Part shown: in pieces, positions 1 to 11,512 of the stretch
Layout of the letters: every line of letters begins with the position of its first letter
Numbering within the stretch: the first letter of the stretch is position 1
Program-made: the position numbers and the translations under genes
Assembly: GCA_907165135.1 (NCBI GenBank)
Contig: OU015566.1
Coordinates: 2,854,501-2,918,500, forward strand
Length of the DNA: 64,000 nt
From: Oikopleura dioica
Taxonomy: Eukaryota; Chordata; Appendicularia; Copelata; Oikopleuridae
Direction: 5' to 3'
Notes under the pieces: model-generated
Database searches by the model: none
Told to the model about the DNA's origin: nothing
Seen by the model: the letters and a program-made list of their open reading frames with translations, nothing else

Positions 1-502
1 CAGCAATAAACAGCAGCTTCTTTTTTTTTCTCTTGGCAATGAGACGATTTTCACGATATGTTCTTACGCGTCTTTGTTTCATTTGTGCGGGAAGCGATGA
101 AAAAGCTCGTAAATTTACCGGATGTCGTGCGATTTATCCGCTTTTTATGATGAGAGCAAAACTATTCGAAAAACAATATGCAAGCAAATTTGTTTTTGAC
201 TTTATCGCACTTTTTTATTATGCCAGATGATCAGTTTTTTTTATGATTTGTAATCAGGGTGGAAACATGGCGGATTCCCGAAAGATTAGGGCGTTATAAA
301 CCGTTATTTCACTTTTCTCCAAATAAACTCTTAGAAATATTCACTTTACTTGAAAGACCCGCGCGTTGGTACATTGAATTAAATTGTTAATATTCATAAT
401 CAAGATTTTTTTTTTACAAATTTATTTGAATTTCGGAGGAGTTCAGGAAGGAAAGTGATTGTCAAGCAGAAAGATGTTCATATTCATTTCTCGAGAGAGC
501 GA
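1..502. other. Mostly non-coding; 3' end of the minus-strand gene
   Basis: No convincing gene. On the minus strand an AATAAA signal lies at about 422-428, some 75 bases past the stop of the gene at 503-769, so this stretch holds its 3' UTR. A 65-codon plus-strand frame at the left edge has no supporting feature. Confidence 0.5.
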
Positions 503-769
503 TCATTGGGTTTGTTGAGTAACGTTTTCGTCTTGGGGATCCTTGTTTTGGGAGTCGTCGATGTTGGAGGCGTCAGTGGCATCGTCGTTGGCATCGTTGT
601 TGGCATCGTTGGAATCATCCGACTTCTTCAACTCATCAGGAACAACAACTCGGCCATCCTCACCGACAACAATCGAGTAGGGTGTTCCTCCGAGAGAAGT
701 TACAAGCTTGGAGATTTCCTCGTTCAAGTCGATAACAGCTTGCAACTCAGGAGCAGTTTGGGCGACCAT
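503..769 (-). CDS. Small acidic protein of unknown function
   Basis: An 88-residue frame. The first half reads like a folded domain (VIDLNEEISKLV, then a GEDGRVVVPDE turn). The second half is an acidic Asp/Asn-rich tail with short NDAN-type repeats. Codon use is typical of coding DNA here. An AATAAA signal follows the stop by about 75 bases, which supports a real transcript. The open frame extends about 30 codons upstream of the chosen ATG with a basic sequence (KKRVPPKKQR) before an in-frame stop, so a 5' exon may be spliced on and the start is uncertain. No signal peptide. I do not recognise the family. Confidence 0.6.
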   Translation of the reverse strand: MVAQTAPELQAVIDLNEEISKLVTSLGGTPYSIVVGEDGRVVVPDELKKSDDSNDANNDANDDATDASNIDDSQNKDPQDENVTQQTQ

Positions 770-922
770 CTCGATTCTCTGTTTTTTGGGAGGGACTCTT
801 TTTTTAGTCTGCTGCTCTGCCGGCAGGAGAACTTGACGCCTCCGATCGTAAAATTATTTATGATATTCGCAAGTCGCGGCACTCCTCTGATTCGACGATG
901 AGACGTCATTAATTGTGGCTTT

Positions 923-1339
923 TTAATTGCAAGTTTTTCCGAAAACGTAGCATTTCCAAAAAAATCCCTGAATAAAGAACCCCTGTGGGCCACTAGAAGA
1001 GCCTCGAAACGGCAAACTTTCCTGCAAACTTCGCCATGGAACTGCATTTTGCCGAGTCACGTGTTCCGATGGCTTCGACTTTGCGGACGACAAGAGCAGA
1101 TTCCAATGGTGTAAAAATAAACAGTGGATGCCGAAAACAAGCGCTTCTTGTGTTCCGAGCGGTGTTTTCATGCCAGAATCGGCCAGATCGAGAAATGTTC
1201 TTGGCTCGGCGTTTTTGGCGGAGTTGAGGGATTTATTTGGGGATGAGGTTGATTTTTCAGAAGAATTAGGAATGGATAAAAGATGGTAAAATGTCAGGTT
1301 CAAAAAAATCAAAAACCATAAGTTTGTTAAAAATTTCAT
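923..1339 (-). CDS. Putative secreted protein, exon structure unresolved
   Basis: The frame opens with a good signal peptide (MKFLTNLWFLIFLNLTFYHL), then a Ser/Asn/Lys-rich stretch and about 100 further codons. Coding quality falls in the second half, and coding-like patches appear in the other two minus frames between 800 and 1150. Short introns are therefore likely, and the true C-terminus probably differs. It lies just upstream of, and in line with, the gene at 503-769, so the two could be one gene. Family not recognised. Confidence 0.35.
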   Translation of the reverse strand: MKFLTNLWFLIFLNLTFYHLLSIPNSSEKSTSSPNKSLNSAKNAEPRTFLDLADSGMKTPLGTQEALVFGIHCLFLHHWNLLLSSAKSKPSEHVTRQNAVPWRSLQESLPFRGSSSGPQGFFIQGFFWKCYVFGKTCN

Positions 1340-1417
1340 AAATCTATATTTTCTACTTTTAAATCAGTTCGGAAACATAGAACAAGTTGTGTTAAGACGT
1401 AAATATCCAAACTCCAG

Positions 1418-3272
1418 AATGTCCGGCTCTAGAAAAACCCAAAAATGGCGTCAACTGGTGCGACGATGATAATAAATCCGGCTCTGTCTGCTCGACAATC
1501 TGTCAGGAAGGCTTTCATCTTGCCAATTCTGAAACTGGAAAGCGAAAATGCAACTGCACAAATGGCGAGTGCCGTTGGTCCGATTCTAGAGCCATTCGAT
1601 GCCGAAAAAATCCAAGTTGTCCTTCTCTCTCTGCGCCGGAAAATGGCAGCATTTATTGCCCGATTGATGATGTCTGCTTAGTTTCTTGCAATGAAGGGTT
1701 CGAAACTGAAAACGGCTTGGTAGAAGAAACGATCAAATGCGATTGCGACGTCTCTTCTGAGGAAGCAATGTGCAACTGGAATCAAAAAATGCCCATTTGC
1801 AAGGCGAAAAAAGGCTGCGAGAACGAATGCGGAAAGAACTCATCCTGCCGACTAGGGCCGAACGGATGGGGCTGTACCTGCAATTGCGGCTTTTTCCTCC
1901 GTCAGGGAAGGTGTATTCAAATAACTCCGAGTTGGAATAAAAATCGTTGCAGGAAAGGGTTTTCGATCGAGTTTTTCCAAATCTCAAAATTGTCGACCGA
2001 TTTTTTTCGACCGATTACGAACCCTGATGTAGAGATGGTTGGATAATGAAAAGTCGAGAATGTCAACTTGAAGACTTGTCGAACATCGGCCCTTGTTCAT
2101 ACGAAAAAATCGCCAGGCGAGTTCTGGAAGGGCAACAAGAGACGAACGAGAGCTTTCTGGACTGCAGCAGAAAAGACTTGTCAAATTTGAACGAGATCAT
2201 CATTCCAGGAAAGACGAATACGTTCATTGCTTGGAATTCAGGGCTCAACTCGACAGATGACTTGATGAAGAAATTTGAAAATCTTATCGACTTGGAAGGT
2301 AAAAATTAGTAAGAGAAACTTTTATAAAAATTTCTTTTAGTGACGAATATCGGCCAAAACGATTTTGAAGAGCTACCTGGAGATCTTTTCGCGTCTAACT
2401 GTCAATTAACCGGGGTTGGAATCGGTCCAGCGAAGAAACCACCGCGAATTTCACCTTTTCTCTTTCACAATAACAATCTTCTCAAGAAGGTCGATCTTGG
2501 TGGTCTCAAGGAATCGGGTTTATTTCTTATAGAAAAATATTTTTTGAAAAACGAAAACTAACCAAAAAAATTTCTAGAAATTCTTCCGACAATTTTGATT
2601 GGTCAAATTATTGAATTTAATCTTAAACTCATCAAAAGACGACGATCCCTCTTCTTACCTTGTCTCATCTCTCCAACCTCGAATGGCTGAGCCTCCGAGA
2701 AAACAACATTCCCGTCCTCACTCAAGCCGTTGCTTTTGGAAAGCGAAAGCTGCAATACCTCGATATTTCTAGCTCCAGAATCCGAGCTATCCTTGATGGG
2801 GCTTTTCAGGACTTGGAAGCGCTGGAATTTCTGGATTTTTCCAACAATCAGATCAACTTTCTGACGGCTGGGCAAATGAGAGGAATGAAAAAGTTGAGGT
2901 TTGGAGATTTTTCGGGAAATGAGATTCTTGAGCTTGGAGGCGATTTATTCATCGATTCGGTAAGTTGATTAAAAGCCGAATGAAAGATAAGCCTTTTTCT
3001 TAGCCCCTAATTGAAGATATAAATCTATCATCGAATCATCATCTTTCAAAAATCTGCCGGTCGACCTTTGTCAGACTTGAATACCTCCAAACTGTCGATC
3101 TGCGAGATTGTTCATCCCTACCGAGTGTTTTGCAGAAAAAATTTTGTCGAGAAGGTAATCTGCAGAGAAATTTGTTGGCTCTTCTGACAAATTAATTGTA
3201 GTTCGTCCTGAATGTGCCGGATCATTATTGTCCATGCAAAGAGCTTTACTGGACTTTGGCGAAGAATGCTGA
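1418..3272 (+). CDS. Secreted sushi (CCP)/EGF-like/leucine-rich-repeat protein
   Basis: The 5' part encodes two complement-control (sushi)-like modules, beginning CPALEKPKNGVNW and CPSLSAPENGSIYC, each with the C-NG-C-C-GF pattern. A cysteine-dense EGF-like block (CENECGKNSSC) follows. From about 2046 on come exons with leucine-rich repeats (LSNLEWLSLRENNIPVL, LEFLDFSNNQINFL). The last exon ends LLDFGEEC and stop. Introns of 40-50 bp with GT-AG ends are clear at 2300-2339, 2960-3002 and 3155-3201. The first exon with the signal peptide is not found; an in-frame stop lies upstream of 1400. No C-terminal membrane segment is seen, so a secreted recognition or matrix protein is likely. The junctions at 1935-2045 and 2515-2645 are unresolved. 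Confidence 0.7.
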
Positions 3273-3434
3273 AGAATTTTTCACTGTATCATAAAAAGCT
3301 GTAAATAGAAATCCTATTTGTACACATTAAGAAAAAAGGGGCTTCGAAAAATCTGATGGGAAAAGTTTGATGTCATTGTTTTCATTTTCTGATGTATAAA
3401 AATTCAGCTCTGCTTCGTGCGAGTTTATTTTTAA

Positions 3435-4196
3435 GGCTATAACGTCCCTTTTGGCCTCTCTGGAAAACGGACTTCCCTTGGTCAATTTCAAAAATTAAAA
3501 AGACTCATATACTTGAAATCTATCGTAGATTTCAGAAATGCGATCAAAAATCAATTTTTCTTTTGAAATTTTGACTTTACAATCATTTAAAAAACGCCGA
3601 TCGGTTTTCCGAAGAATTTTACCATTACAGAGGTAGATTTTTTCGATCAATTGATAGATTAAAGCCTTCTCTACAATCCCCATGGAAAAAATCTTCGATA
3701 TCTCTTCAAATTTTCATTCTAGGGCCATGTTAATGCTGGCACCTGAGGATAAAAATGCGCGTGGACGCGCTGCGCGGAGTGCTATCCTCCAGGCCAAAAA
3801 GAGAGCGCTGTTGGCGAGCGTGTGAGTCAAGCGATTCATCGCGCTCTGATTGGCTGCGCAGATCTCAAGCGTCAGTCTATAAACAAAAGAGTTTTAAAAG
3901 AAGAGAGAACTATAATCATTATTTGGACAATTTCTTGAAATTTTTTCCGTGAGGATTATAGAATTTGCTCTGTTTAATATTATTATCGGATAAATTCTAC
4001 CTCAGAACTTCCAGTTTTCTCGGAAAACCGAATGGCGATTTTTGAATGATTCTAGAGCAAAAATTACCAGAGAAAAGTATTTCTTGATGGAATTTTTAAA
4101 TTTTTTAGGAGAAAACAAGTATGTTTGCCCTTTAAATTTTTGAAATCGACCAAGGGAAGTCCGTTTTCCAGAGAGGCCAAAAGAGACGTTATAGCC
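3435..4196. mobile_element. TTAA-flanked foldback element (MITE) with ~60-bp inverted repeats
   Basis: The left end, starting GGCTATAACGTC, is repeated in inverted orientation at the right end for about 60 bp with only a few mismatches. Both ends are flanked by TTAA (3431-3434 and 4197-4200), the target duplication of piggyBac-type elements. The 762-bp body has no credible transposase frame. It contains a GC-rich patch at about 3750-3870. It is therefore a non-autonomous element. Confidence 0.8.
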
Positions 4197-4957
4197 TTAA
4201 TGGAAAGATATTTTTTGACGTTCTTTCTAAGGAAGAGTATAGTTGAACGAGAGAATCGAAATAAACTTTATAAATTAGCAAAAATAAAGCCCTTTTATTA
4301 TCGCTAATGATGATTTGGGAAATTGAAATCCGGAGAATACGCATTTTTGCTGTGCAAACAATGTTATATCCGTGCTACTTCTCTTGAAATAAACCGTTGT
4401 GAATAATAACACGACCGCTATCCATAAAACATTTTTATTTTTAGTTAGAAACCAATGGCGAATTTTATCCATTTCGCATTTTGAGCTCGTTTTAATATAT
4501 TTTTTACATTTAAACTTCATTTTTATATATTTTTTTTTTAATTTCTAACGTAAAATGATTGAAGGAATTTTTAATTGCGAAACAAGACTTTAACCTTTTT
4601 TCAGTAAAATTTGAAAGTGTTAAATGTTATAATCGCTTTTTTAACAAATTTTGTTCATAAAACATGCAGCTGGGCCTAATTCCTAACAAGTTTCAAACGT
4701 GCGAAAAGAAACGTTTCTTTTCAAAAATTTAAAGTAATAACACCCCGCGAGTGCTGGAAACGGTTGTTATTTGTTCTCGATACATGGTTTTTCCAGCGCT
4801 TGTTGAGGCTCATCGAAACATTGTTTATGGCCAATACGATGTCCAGAGCGCCATCAAGGGTTCAATCAGCCGAGGCTTTTTAGAGGAAGACTTTTTGTCA
4901 ATTGAACTTATCTGTTCATTTTAGAGATACACTGAAGTGAGAAAAAAGAGTGAAGAT

Positions 4958-6006
4958 ATGAAGGTAAGAATTTATATTTTTTGGAAAAAGAGCCGCCAAA
5001 AGAGACGTTTTTACGATGTATTTTTTTCTACAACATAAAATTCTAGCTCCAGCTGGCACTTTTTGGCCTCTCCGCCAGTCGATCAACCGATCTCTGGAGC
5101 CCTGAAGAAGATCGTCTCTGGACTCCTGATGTCACCGAAATCATCGGCATCGATCTCACCGAAGGAGCCCCATCTCAATCCTGGACAGTTCCAGTCGACG
5201 ACATCGGCCGATACGCCCACGACCAGTACATCCGAGTCAATGTCAACGCTCCGGAATTGTGGAAGATCACCGCTTCTTTCGAGAATTTTCATCTTGAAGG
5301 AAAGGATTGGAGTGGCGAGTGTACAAACGATGCGGCGATTATCTACGATGGACCAGATGGAAACGAGAAGATTACAGAGTACTGTGGGAGTGGATCCAAA
5401 GCGCCAGTTACAGGTTTGTTTCCGGAGAAAAAGCGTTTGGGAACATCTTTTAGGAACGAACAACGTGATGACTCTCGTGCTCAAAACAAACGAGCCAACC
5501 ATCTCGTTCACTGGCTTCACCGTCACTTTCACTGCTGAGCCCATGCCTGATATCGAAGCAGCGTGGTTCCAGATTGTCGATGAAATGGGAAAACTTCAGA
5601 GTATGATTTTCGACGCTCACGCCCACAAAAAAGATCATATTCAGATGAAAAAGGCAAGATTTTTTTTCTGATTTCTCTTTTTAAAGAAATTCTTCAGGCT
5701 CGTCACATCCAGCTAATCTTCCAACGATACGCCTGGTTCCGCGATGAAAGCCTCGAGCTTTGCGAAACATACGCTGGCTCTGGCGATCCAAATGCCTTTG
5801 TCGCTCCCTACGTCGACACGAATGACAAGTGCGGATCCGTCGCCTCCTTTGTTCATGCTCTTAGGACCTTCCACGATGCCTTCGTCTGCCGAGACAACAC
5901 TCCTTTCTCGATGGCAGATAAAAGACCAATTAGGGTACAAAACAGGTTAGATCGACAGGAGAACTTCTTCCGAAAGCGAAAATTTGTCAACATGGGATGT
6001 AACTAA
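4958..6006 (+). CDS. Secreted CUB-domain protein (paralogue of the gene at 56336-57601)
   Basis: The first exon encodes only Met-Lys; a GTAAG donor follows and an ATTCTAG acceptor continues the signal peptide (LQLALFGLSAS). A CUB domain follows, with the expected DAAIIYDGPDG and NNVMTLVLKTNE segments. A C-terminal cysteine-containing domain of about 120 residues has no family I know but is shared with the second CUB gene (HKKDHIQ, then FVCRD or FVCFD, ending MGC). The intron at 5654-5697 begins GCAAG and ends CTTCAG, a GC-AG intron; it keeps the frame and is needed because the unspliced frame stops. Four exons. Likely secreted. Confidence 0.85.
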
Positions 6007-6348
6007 TATGAAGACCTCGATTCTTCTCTCTTTTCTCTGAGCAATACTGTATCTCTGTACATATAAAAAACTATCAATAACTTTTTGACACAGGAAAGTG
6101 TGCTTATATCATCGTCTTCCTGTGGAAATATTTTCTAATAAAATTAAAATCAAAAAAAATTTCGTTTTTTTTTCTAGGAAAATTTATTTAAAAAAAGCTT
6201 TACAGAAGATAAGAAGACAATCTTTTCATATCGGTCAAATTAAAGTCCAGGGAAATATGTGCCAACACACATTCCAATTTCTTTTACTTCTTCATCGCAG
6301 CATTCATGAGAATCAGGACTAAAAGCGTCGTAATTAATCAGATTTTAT

Positions 6349-7454
6349 TCAAAAAAAGAACCTGAAAACGCTCCCAGCACAGCACTTTTTCTCAACTCCT
6401 TCTCCGTTATCCGCGACATAGGGGAATCGTCTAAGCAGAACAATAAGCTATCACATTTTTCTGAAGAAACATTTTACCTTGGGTATTCTCCGCAACATTC
6501 ATGTTTAGCCGGATTGAGTTGAGCCATGAGTCGCGCACTCTTCAGCTGGACTTTCGGAGGCGTCCATTTCTCACAACTCTGATCTCCCTTGAAAGCTCCC
6601 CATTCGACATGATTCGCCAGCGACCAGATTCCCTGGGTATCGGCAAGATCGTAAGCGAGGGCCTTATCGCATTCGCACAAATTCTAGAGCCATTTTTTTA
6701 TCGGAAAAATACCTCTTTTTTCATACCTTTTCGCAGGAGCCCTCCTTATCTTCGCATTGAATGTATTTGACTCCAGTTAGCGAATCCATTCTTGCTTCGA
6801 ATTTGTATCCCTTCGTCGCTTTGCATTGATGTCTGAAATAGAGATTCTTGAGTTTCTAGTACTAATCTGTTGATGGTAAAATAGCTCGTTAGCGAGCCTA
6901 GCGATGTTCTTATTTTCGAAGTATAACGGTAAATATAACCAGCTCTTTTTTTCTGGACTCGATAAATTTAATTAACGACAGTTATTTTGACGAAAATAGA
7001 GAGGTTTTTCCTAGTGAAAGTTCACTCGTGATTTTTAACGGATGACTTACCCATAATCGAGCTTGATACAATGATGGCATTTCTGATGATCCTGGCAAAC
7101 TTGATCTGATCTATCTCGCGGTTTTCCAAAAGTAGGATTTTTCAAATAATCCTTTCCGTTGTCTTTGAAGCAGTGGCAGCCGTAATTGAAGTACTTTCCG
7201 AAGCGGGGAACGTCTTGAAGGTACATGATGAAGTTTTTGACCATTTTGATTTTCATCACTTCTTCCAGCTCATTTTCAGTCGTCGAGGGAGTCGTAGTGG
7301 CGTTTCGGTATCTTTCTTCAAAAGCGTGGAAAAGATCGTCGTCCGAATTTTCTGCTAGAATTCTCTCAACTGGAAAATTTTCGAAACTCCCTTCGAATTG
7401 TTTTGGTACAAGCTCGAAGGCCCGTGCGCCCAAAATTAAGCACAGAACTTTCAT
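6349..7454 (-). CDS. Secreted phospholipase A2-like protein with altered active site
   Basis: Signal peptide MKVLCLILGARAFELV, an acidic pro-region, then a secretory PLA2 fold: YGCHC loop, the helix DQVCQDHQKCHHC, CECDKAL, and the C-terminal ECCGEYP and ADNGEGVEKKCC. Family knowledge: the active site is a His-Asp pair in CCxxHDxC, where the Asp binds calcium. Here the His is kept but the next residue is Gln, and the first Cys of the pair is Val. The glycine-rich calcium loop is also altered (CFKDNGKD). Calcium-dependent catalysis is doubtful. Four exons with short GT-AG introns. The stop TGA is directly joined to AATAAA. A TATATTT sequence lies about 140 bases upstream of the ATG. Confidence 0.85.
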
Positions 7455-7836
7455 TTTACGAAATTATTACAAAAAAAATATAAAAAGAAAAAGGCAATTG
7501 TTCGTTTTTCAGAACAATTTTCCCGAATAAAGGGCTGAGATTGAGCTCCTGAAAAGCAGCGAAATTGATTCGGAGCATTGAGAGGAAAATATAAACCGAT
7601 GTTTATTTTGCTCTTGCAAGTTTGCGGGCCAAGAAATTTTGTTAGAATTAACAAAACGACGAACTCGAAAATTCCTGAGTAATTGCATGACGGTTAATTC
7701 TGTCAACGAAACAAAATCTTAATGTATTTAAACACACTTCTTAGTCACAAAACCAACATGGCACAGTTTTAATTTCTTAAAGAATTTTAATCCTATTCAC
7801 CAAATCGTCCGGTCCTCTTTGAATAAAATAAGCTTT

Positions 7837-9366
7837 TCAAAGGGTGCAGAAACCCTCAGGAACAAGAATTGCATGAGGATCATCCCAATTGTAAAGGGCT
7901 GGATGACGAAGTGTTCTTGCAGTTATATGAGTAAAGTCCTCGTTGAAAGTGAATTTGGTGAATTTATGAGCCTTTGCTTCGTTACCACCGACCAACATTA
8001 TCTGATGTATGGATAAAAGAGAAGAAAAATTATCTTATTTTACCTCGTTATTCGGAAAAAGTACCGCTCTTGCCCAAGGTCTCTCGGTCCATCGTGTTAA
8101 ACCGATTGTCGTCCACTCATTATTGTAAAGCCGCCAAATTTTTACATTTGATCTTTATACATTATTTTATTCATTTTTGCTAACTTCTCATTACCCTGAT
8201 GATCCCGGAAACACAACAATACCGAATTCTCCCCAAACAGAAGTGTAGTCTGTTATGAATTTGTCTGGAAAAATAAGCTCATCGTCTGCGATCCAGCTGT
8301 TATGATCACTAACGCAAGAATCAAATAAAATAATCAATGACGTCGTACTTAAAGATCTCGACTTTGTCGATGTTCAATCTATTCGTCGAGTCCCAGCCGC
8401 TTATGAGAATGGGTCTACCATTATATATAGGAATTTGGCCACCTGTGCTCCCATGAGGAAAGGTTGGACCATTGATAGACTCATCCAGAATTTGTGTTCC
8501 ATCGTATCGTATAAATGATTGTTTGTTTATTTTTCTTACTTAGTTATTTTTACCCTTTAACGGTAAAATCGCCGTCATATATCATAATGTTAGCCTCGAG
8601 ATCATCCCCTTCAGGAAAATATCCGACCGCTCCTAGCGCGCAATTATGGTGAAACTCTGCACCACTCGATTTAACGATATCACATTCGTCAAGAATGTGT
8701 GGTCCATACTCTTTCTTTCCATTTTCAAGAGCGAACCAACCACCAAAGAGATAGTTTCTTCCCTTGAATACCACTGAACATCCCTCCTCGGCAAAAAATT
8801 CCCGATTATAGGGTCCATTATTAAACCATGATATCTAGTTATAGTGAATATAAATTATTTTGTTTTAATTTCTTTACCTTCAGATCCTCTGTGTAAGTGT
8901 CAAAGCTAGCGAGAATCGGCACATCCGGAATCCTGACATAATCAGGATCTCTTCTAAGCAGTAGGACTGCTCCAAGCTTCTGAGGTGGTTGAGGATTGCA
9001 AATATCAGCTGGGCAATTCAAACACCCTTCAGGACACTCAATGTGGCAGGGGCACCCATCGATGCAGTGAAATCCGTCACGAATGCACAAACTCCCACAA
9101 ACATCATCATCGGGCTCGCAAAATTTTAAGCATTCGAGAGTCTCATCAACACAATCGGTCGCACAAAGCTCTCCAAGATCAAGGTCGATGCAACTCTCAT
9201 TAACTCTCAGAAAGGGGTAAGAAAAGAGTTCATTGTTCGAAAAATTTTCTGTTAGAGCAAAACTCATTTTATAAAAAGTCATTTTTTCTCTTTCCAAAGT
9301 ATCTCTTGACAGAAGGAAAGCTCTCACAATGAATATCTGACAGTTTTTCCTACAGCAGGAAATCAT
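7837..9366 (-). CDS. Cysteine-rich kelch-like protein
   Basis: The N-terminal part has a dense cysteine block (CVDETLECLKFC, then CIDGCPCHIECPEGCLNC). About 350 residues of kelch-type beta-propeller sequence follow, with repeated GG-containing blades (YLFGGWFALENG, IMLVGGNEAKAHK, ISGWDSTNR). Short introns fit at about 8845-8880, 8312-8352, 8168-8210 and 8003-8044. The intron near 8525-8575 cannot be closed with standard GT-AG sites. The cysteine block plus kelch arrangement matches the long gene at 19426-27083. No clear signal peptide at the chosen ATG. The gene starts only about 55 bases after the stop of the gene at 9423-10002, with an ATTTCATTAG acceptor-like site before it, suggesting an operon whose second message is trans-spliced. 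Confidence 0.7.
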
Positions 9367-9422
9367 ATTCTTTTGAAATCGTTCTAATGAAATCAAGGAA
9401 GAATAATTTTATTAACAGTTAG

Positions 9423-10002
9423 TCATTGGCTAAGAAGATCTTTGAGAAGAATTCGAGGCGGTTTCTTGTGCCGGGCGCAATTGAAAATCGAGTCAGGATT
9501 GTTTGTGTGTTTTCGGATTTTGTACAAAAAGTAGATCATGAACTTGATAAAGATGAAGAATCCTCCACCAAAAGACAAGGCAAATAGCTAAACATAAATA
9601 TTTTCCGTTCATTAACTCTCTTTTCTTACCCAAAGCGTGACTATTCGACTGTCCCGACATTTGCACTGAAAAATTTCCCTTTTTTTCTTGTGACAAACTG
9701 GATCTTCTGGGCACTGTTTTCCGTTTATCCGGCAGTTTTTGATGCTCATTATTATCATATCTACAGTCTTTCGATCCGGATCTAATCGACGTTCTTCGCA
9801 ACTTTCAAAGCAAAATCGTTCTGTCATTGTACCGTTGTCCTTCGCTGTTACGAACCAATCGCCTCGGTAACATTTGTCTTCACTTAAAATTTTTTTGAAT
9901 ATCGAATTTTATATTAAAGAAATTCTTTTTTCGTCTTAAATTGAGAACTTACTTTGCAGAAATCTGTTGAAGCAAAAACATCAGCATCTGTAAAACCTTC
10001 AT
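9423..10002 (-). CDS. Small single-pass membrane protein with cysteine-rich ectodomain
   Basis: Three exons. Exon 1 is a signal peptide (MKVLQMLMFLLQQISA). Exon 2 encodes about 85 residues with around ten cysteines (CFESCEERR, CRINGKQCPEDPVC, FQCKCRD). Exon 3 encodes a transmembrane helix (LFALSFGGGFFIFIKFMIYF) and a short basic tail. A type I membrane protein of about 160 residues, with no family I recognise. An AATAAA follows the stop by about ten bases, and the kelch-like gene begins immediately after, so the two may share a primary transcript. Confidence 0.7.
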
Positions 10003-10089
10003 CTTGATAGTTTTCTTGTTTTCTTTTCTCGTTTTTTTCTTTAATTTTTTTCTCAGAAAATAATCCAAATCCAATTTAAATCAGCCCTT

Positions 10090-10370
10090 TTGTGCGTCTG
10101 GCAAGGGGGCTTTTCACTGGTCAGTGTGGCCAATCCTTGCAGCTCGCTTTTGATGAGATCGATTTCGCCCTCGCTGATAGCATCTTACTCTCCCGTCGCT
10201 CATCCAAAAATCGGATTTCTCGATCAAGAAGAATTTTCGAGCAGCCTTACATACCCTCAGACAACAGAATTTACATATTTCTGGGGAGCGTTGGGCGGAA
10301 TTACGGGTCCCAGACAGAATTTGATTATTGATTTGACTCGGAATTTCTAGTTCTAGCTCGTTGATCAAAT
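10090..10370. other. Open on both strands; gene not assignable
   Basis: Frames of 80-85 codons are open on both strands. A minus-strand patch at about 10110-10190 (IDLIKSELQGLATLTSEK) has good codon use but cannot be joined to neighbours. This may be one exon of an unseen gene or chance. Confidence 0.25.
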
Positions 10371-10565
10371 ACTGTAACGGATTATTACAAAAAATAAGCA
10401 GAAAAATTATTTGAAAAAATAAAAAAAAATATTTTTCTAAAATAATTTCTCAATAAAATTATATCCAAGATTCGAGTCTTTACAAAAAACATGGCCTTCT
10501 TCGCCTTAGGCAACTCTAAGATTATTTTCATCCCGGCGCAAAAGAATTTTTCCCCATCGAAAAAA

Positions 10566-11512
10566 ATGAAGATTTCTAGCTTCTTATTTCTTTTTGACTT
10601 TTGCCATGGAAAATTGGACATGGGATCGGAGGGTAGAGGAAGTGTTACAGGCAGTGCGAAGCCGCAGATGAATCAGAAGGGGAAAATTTCGCAGCTGATA
10701 GAGAATGAAAAAGATTGGGAAGAACTTCAAGCGAAAGATGTTCCATTAGGTACGAATGAAAATTTCGAATAAGGGGGGGGGGGGAATCAACCTAAGGGGG
10801 GATGAAAATTTTCGTTTTGAATATTTTCTTTAAAATTTATTTTCAGTCGTTGGCTACTTTGAAAATTTCAACTCAAACACTGCCCGAACTTACATCGAAG
10901 CAATGCGAAAAATCACATCTGAGAAGAAAATCGATTGGCTCTTTGGCCACTGTATTGATAAAAAGCAAGTCGCAGAAATCGGCAACGAAAAAATCATCGC
11001 ATACAAGTCAGTTTAAACCTCTTTCTTTTTTGCTAAAATATTTTAGGCCACTTTCGTTCGAGTCTGATTTTGAGCCGCAAGCAGCTTCTTTTGATCACAA
11101 TAGTGGTTTAACTGGAGATTCACTGTATAAATTCGCGGTTCGAAATGTCTATGGATTGGTTCCAAGAGTGACAAAAGAAAATATGGCGATTTTTCCGAAG
11201 CTAATTGTTCAAGGAAAGGCTTTATATAGAAAATAATCTGTTCAGCAATTTTTGTCGAAGCAGTTTAATTGTAAGCCTTTGAAAGTTCTGAAACCAGATG
11301 AGGATGTCGGAATCGCTCGGGCCCTCCTCGCAAATGTCCGAAAAGCAGGCTATCAAATCGCGTTTGGATCTTTGTCAGACGATTTCGTGAAAGAAACCTT
11401 CATTGTTGCCGGATATTGGGAAGTTCTACGAGGCCAGAGGCCCTATAAACTCAATAGTTTGGATGAAATCGAAGATGCAAAGAAAAAAAATGATGCTAAA
11501 ACTGAACTTTGA
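10566..11512 (+). CDS. Non-catalytic PDI-family protein, ERp27-like
   Basis: Signal peptide MKISSFLFLFDFCHG, then two thioredoxin-like b-type domains. Recognisable PDI features are IENEKDWEELQ, VVGYFENFNSNTARTYIEAM, and RVTKENMAIFPKLI followed by QFLSKQF. There is no CxxC active site in the whole frame. The C-terminus is KTEL, a KDEL-type ER-retention signal. Family knowledge: ERp27 has exactly this b-b' layout without a catalytic domain and presents unfolded clients in the ER. Introns: about 10750-10845, 11010-11045 and a 39-bp intron ending GTTCAG before QFLSKQF. AATAAA lies about 11 bases past the stop. Confidence 0.75.

Noticed and set aside
33-230. 65-codon plus-strand frame at the window edge
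   Set aside because: No splice sites, no signal peptide and no codon bias; probably chance in AT-rich DNA.
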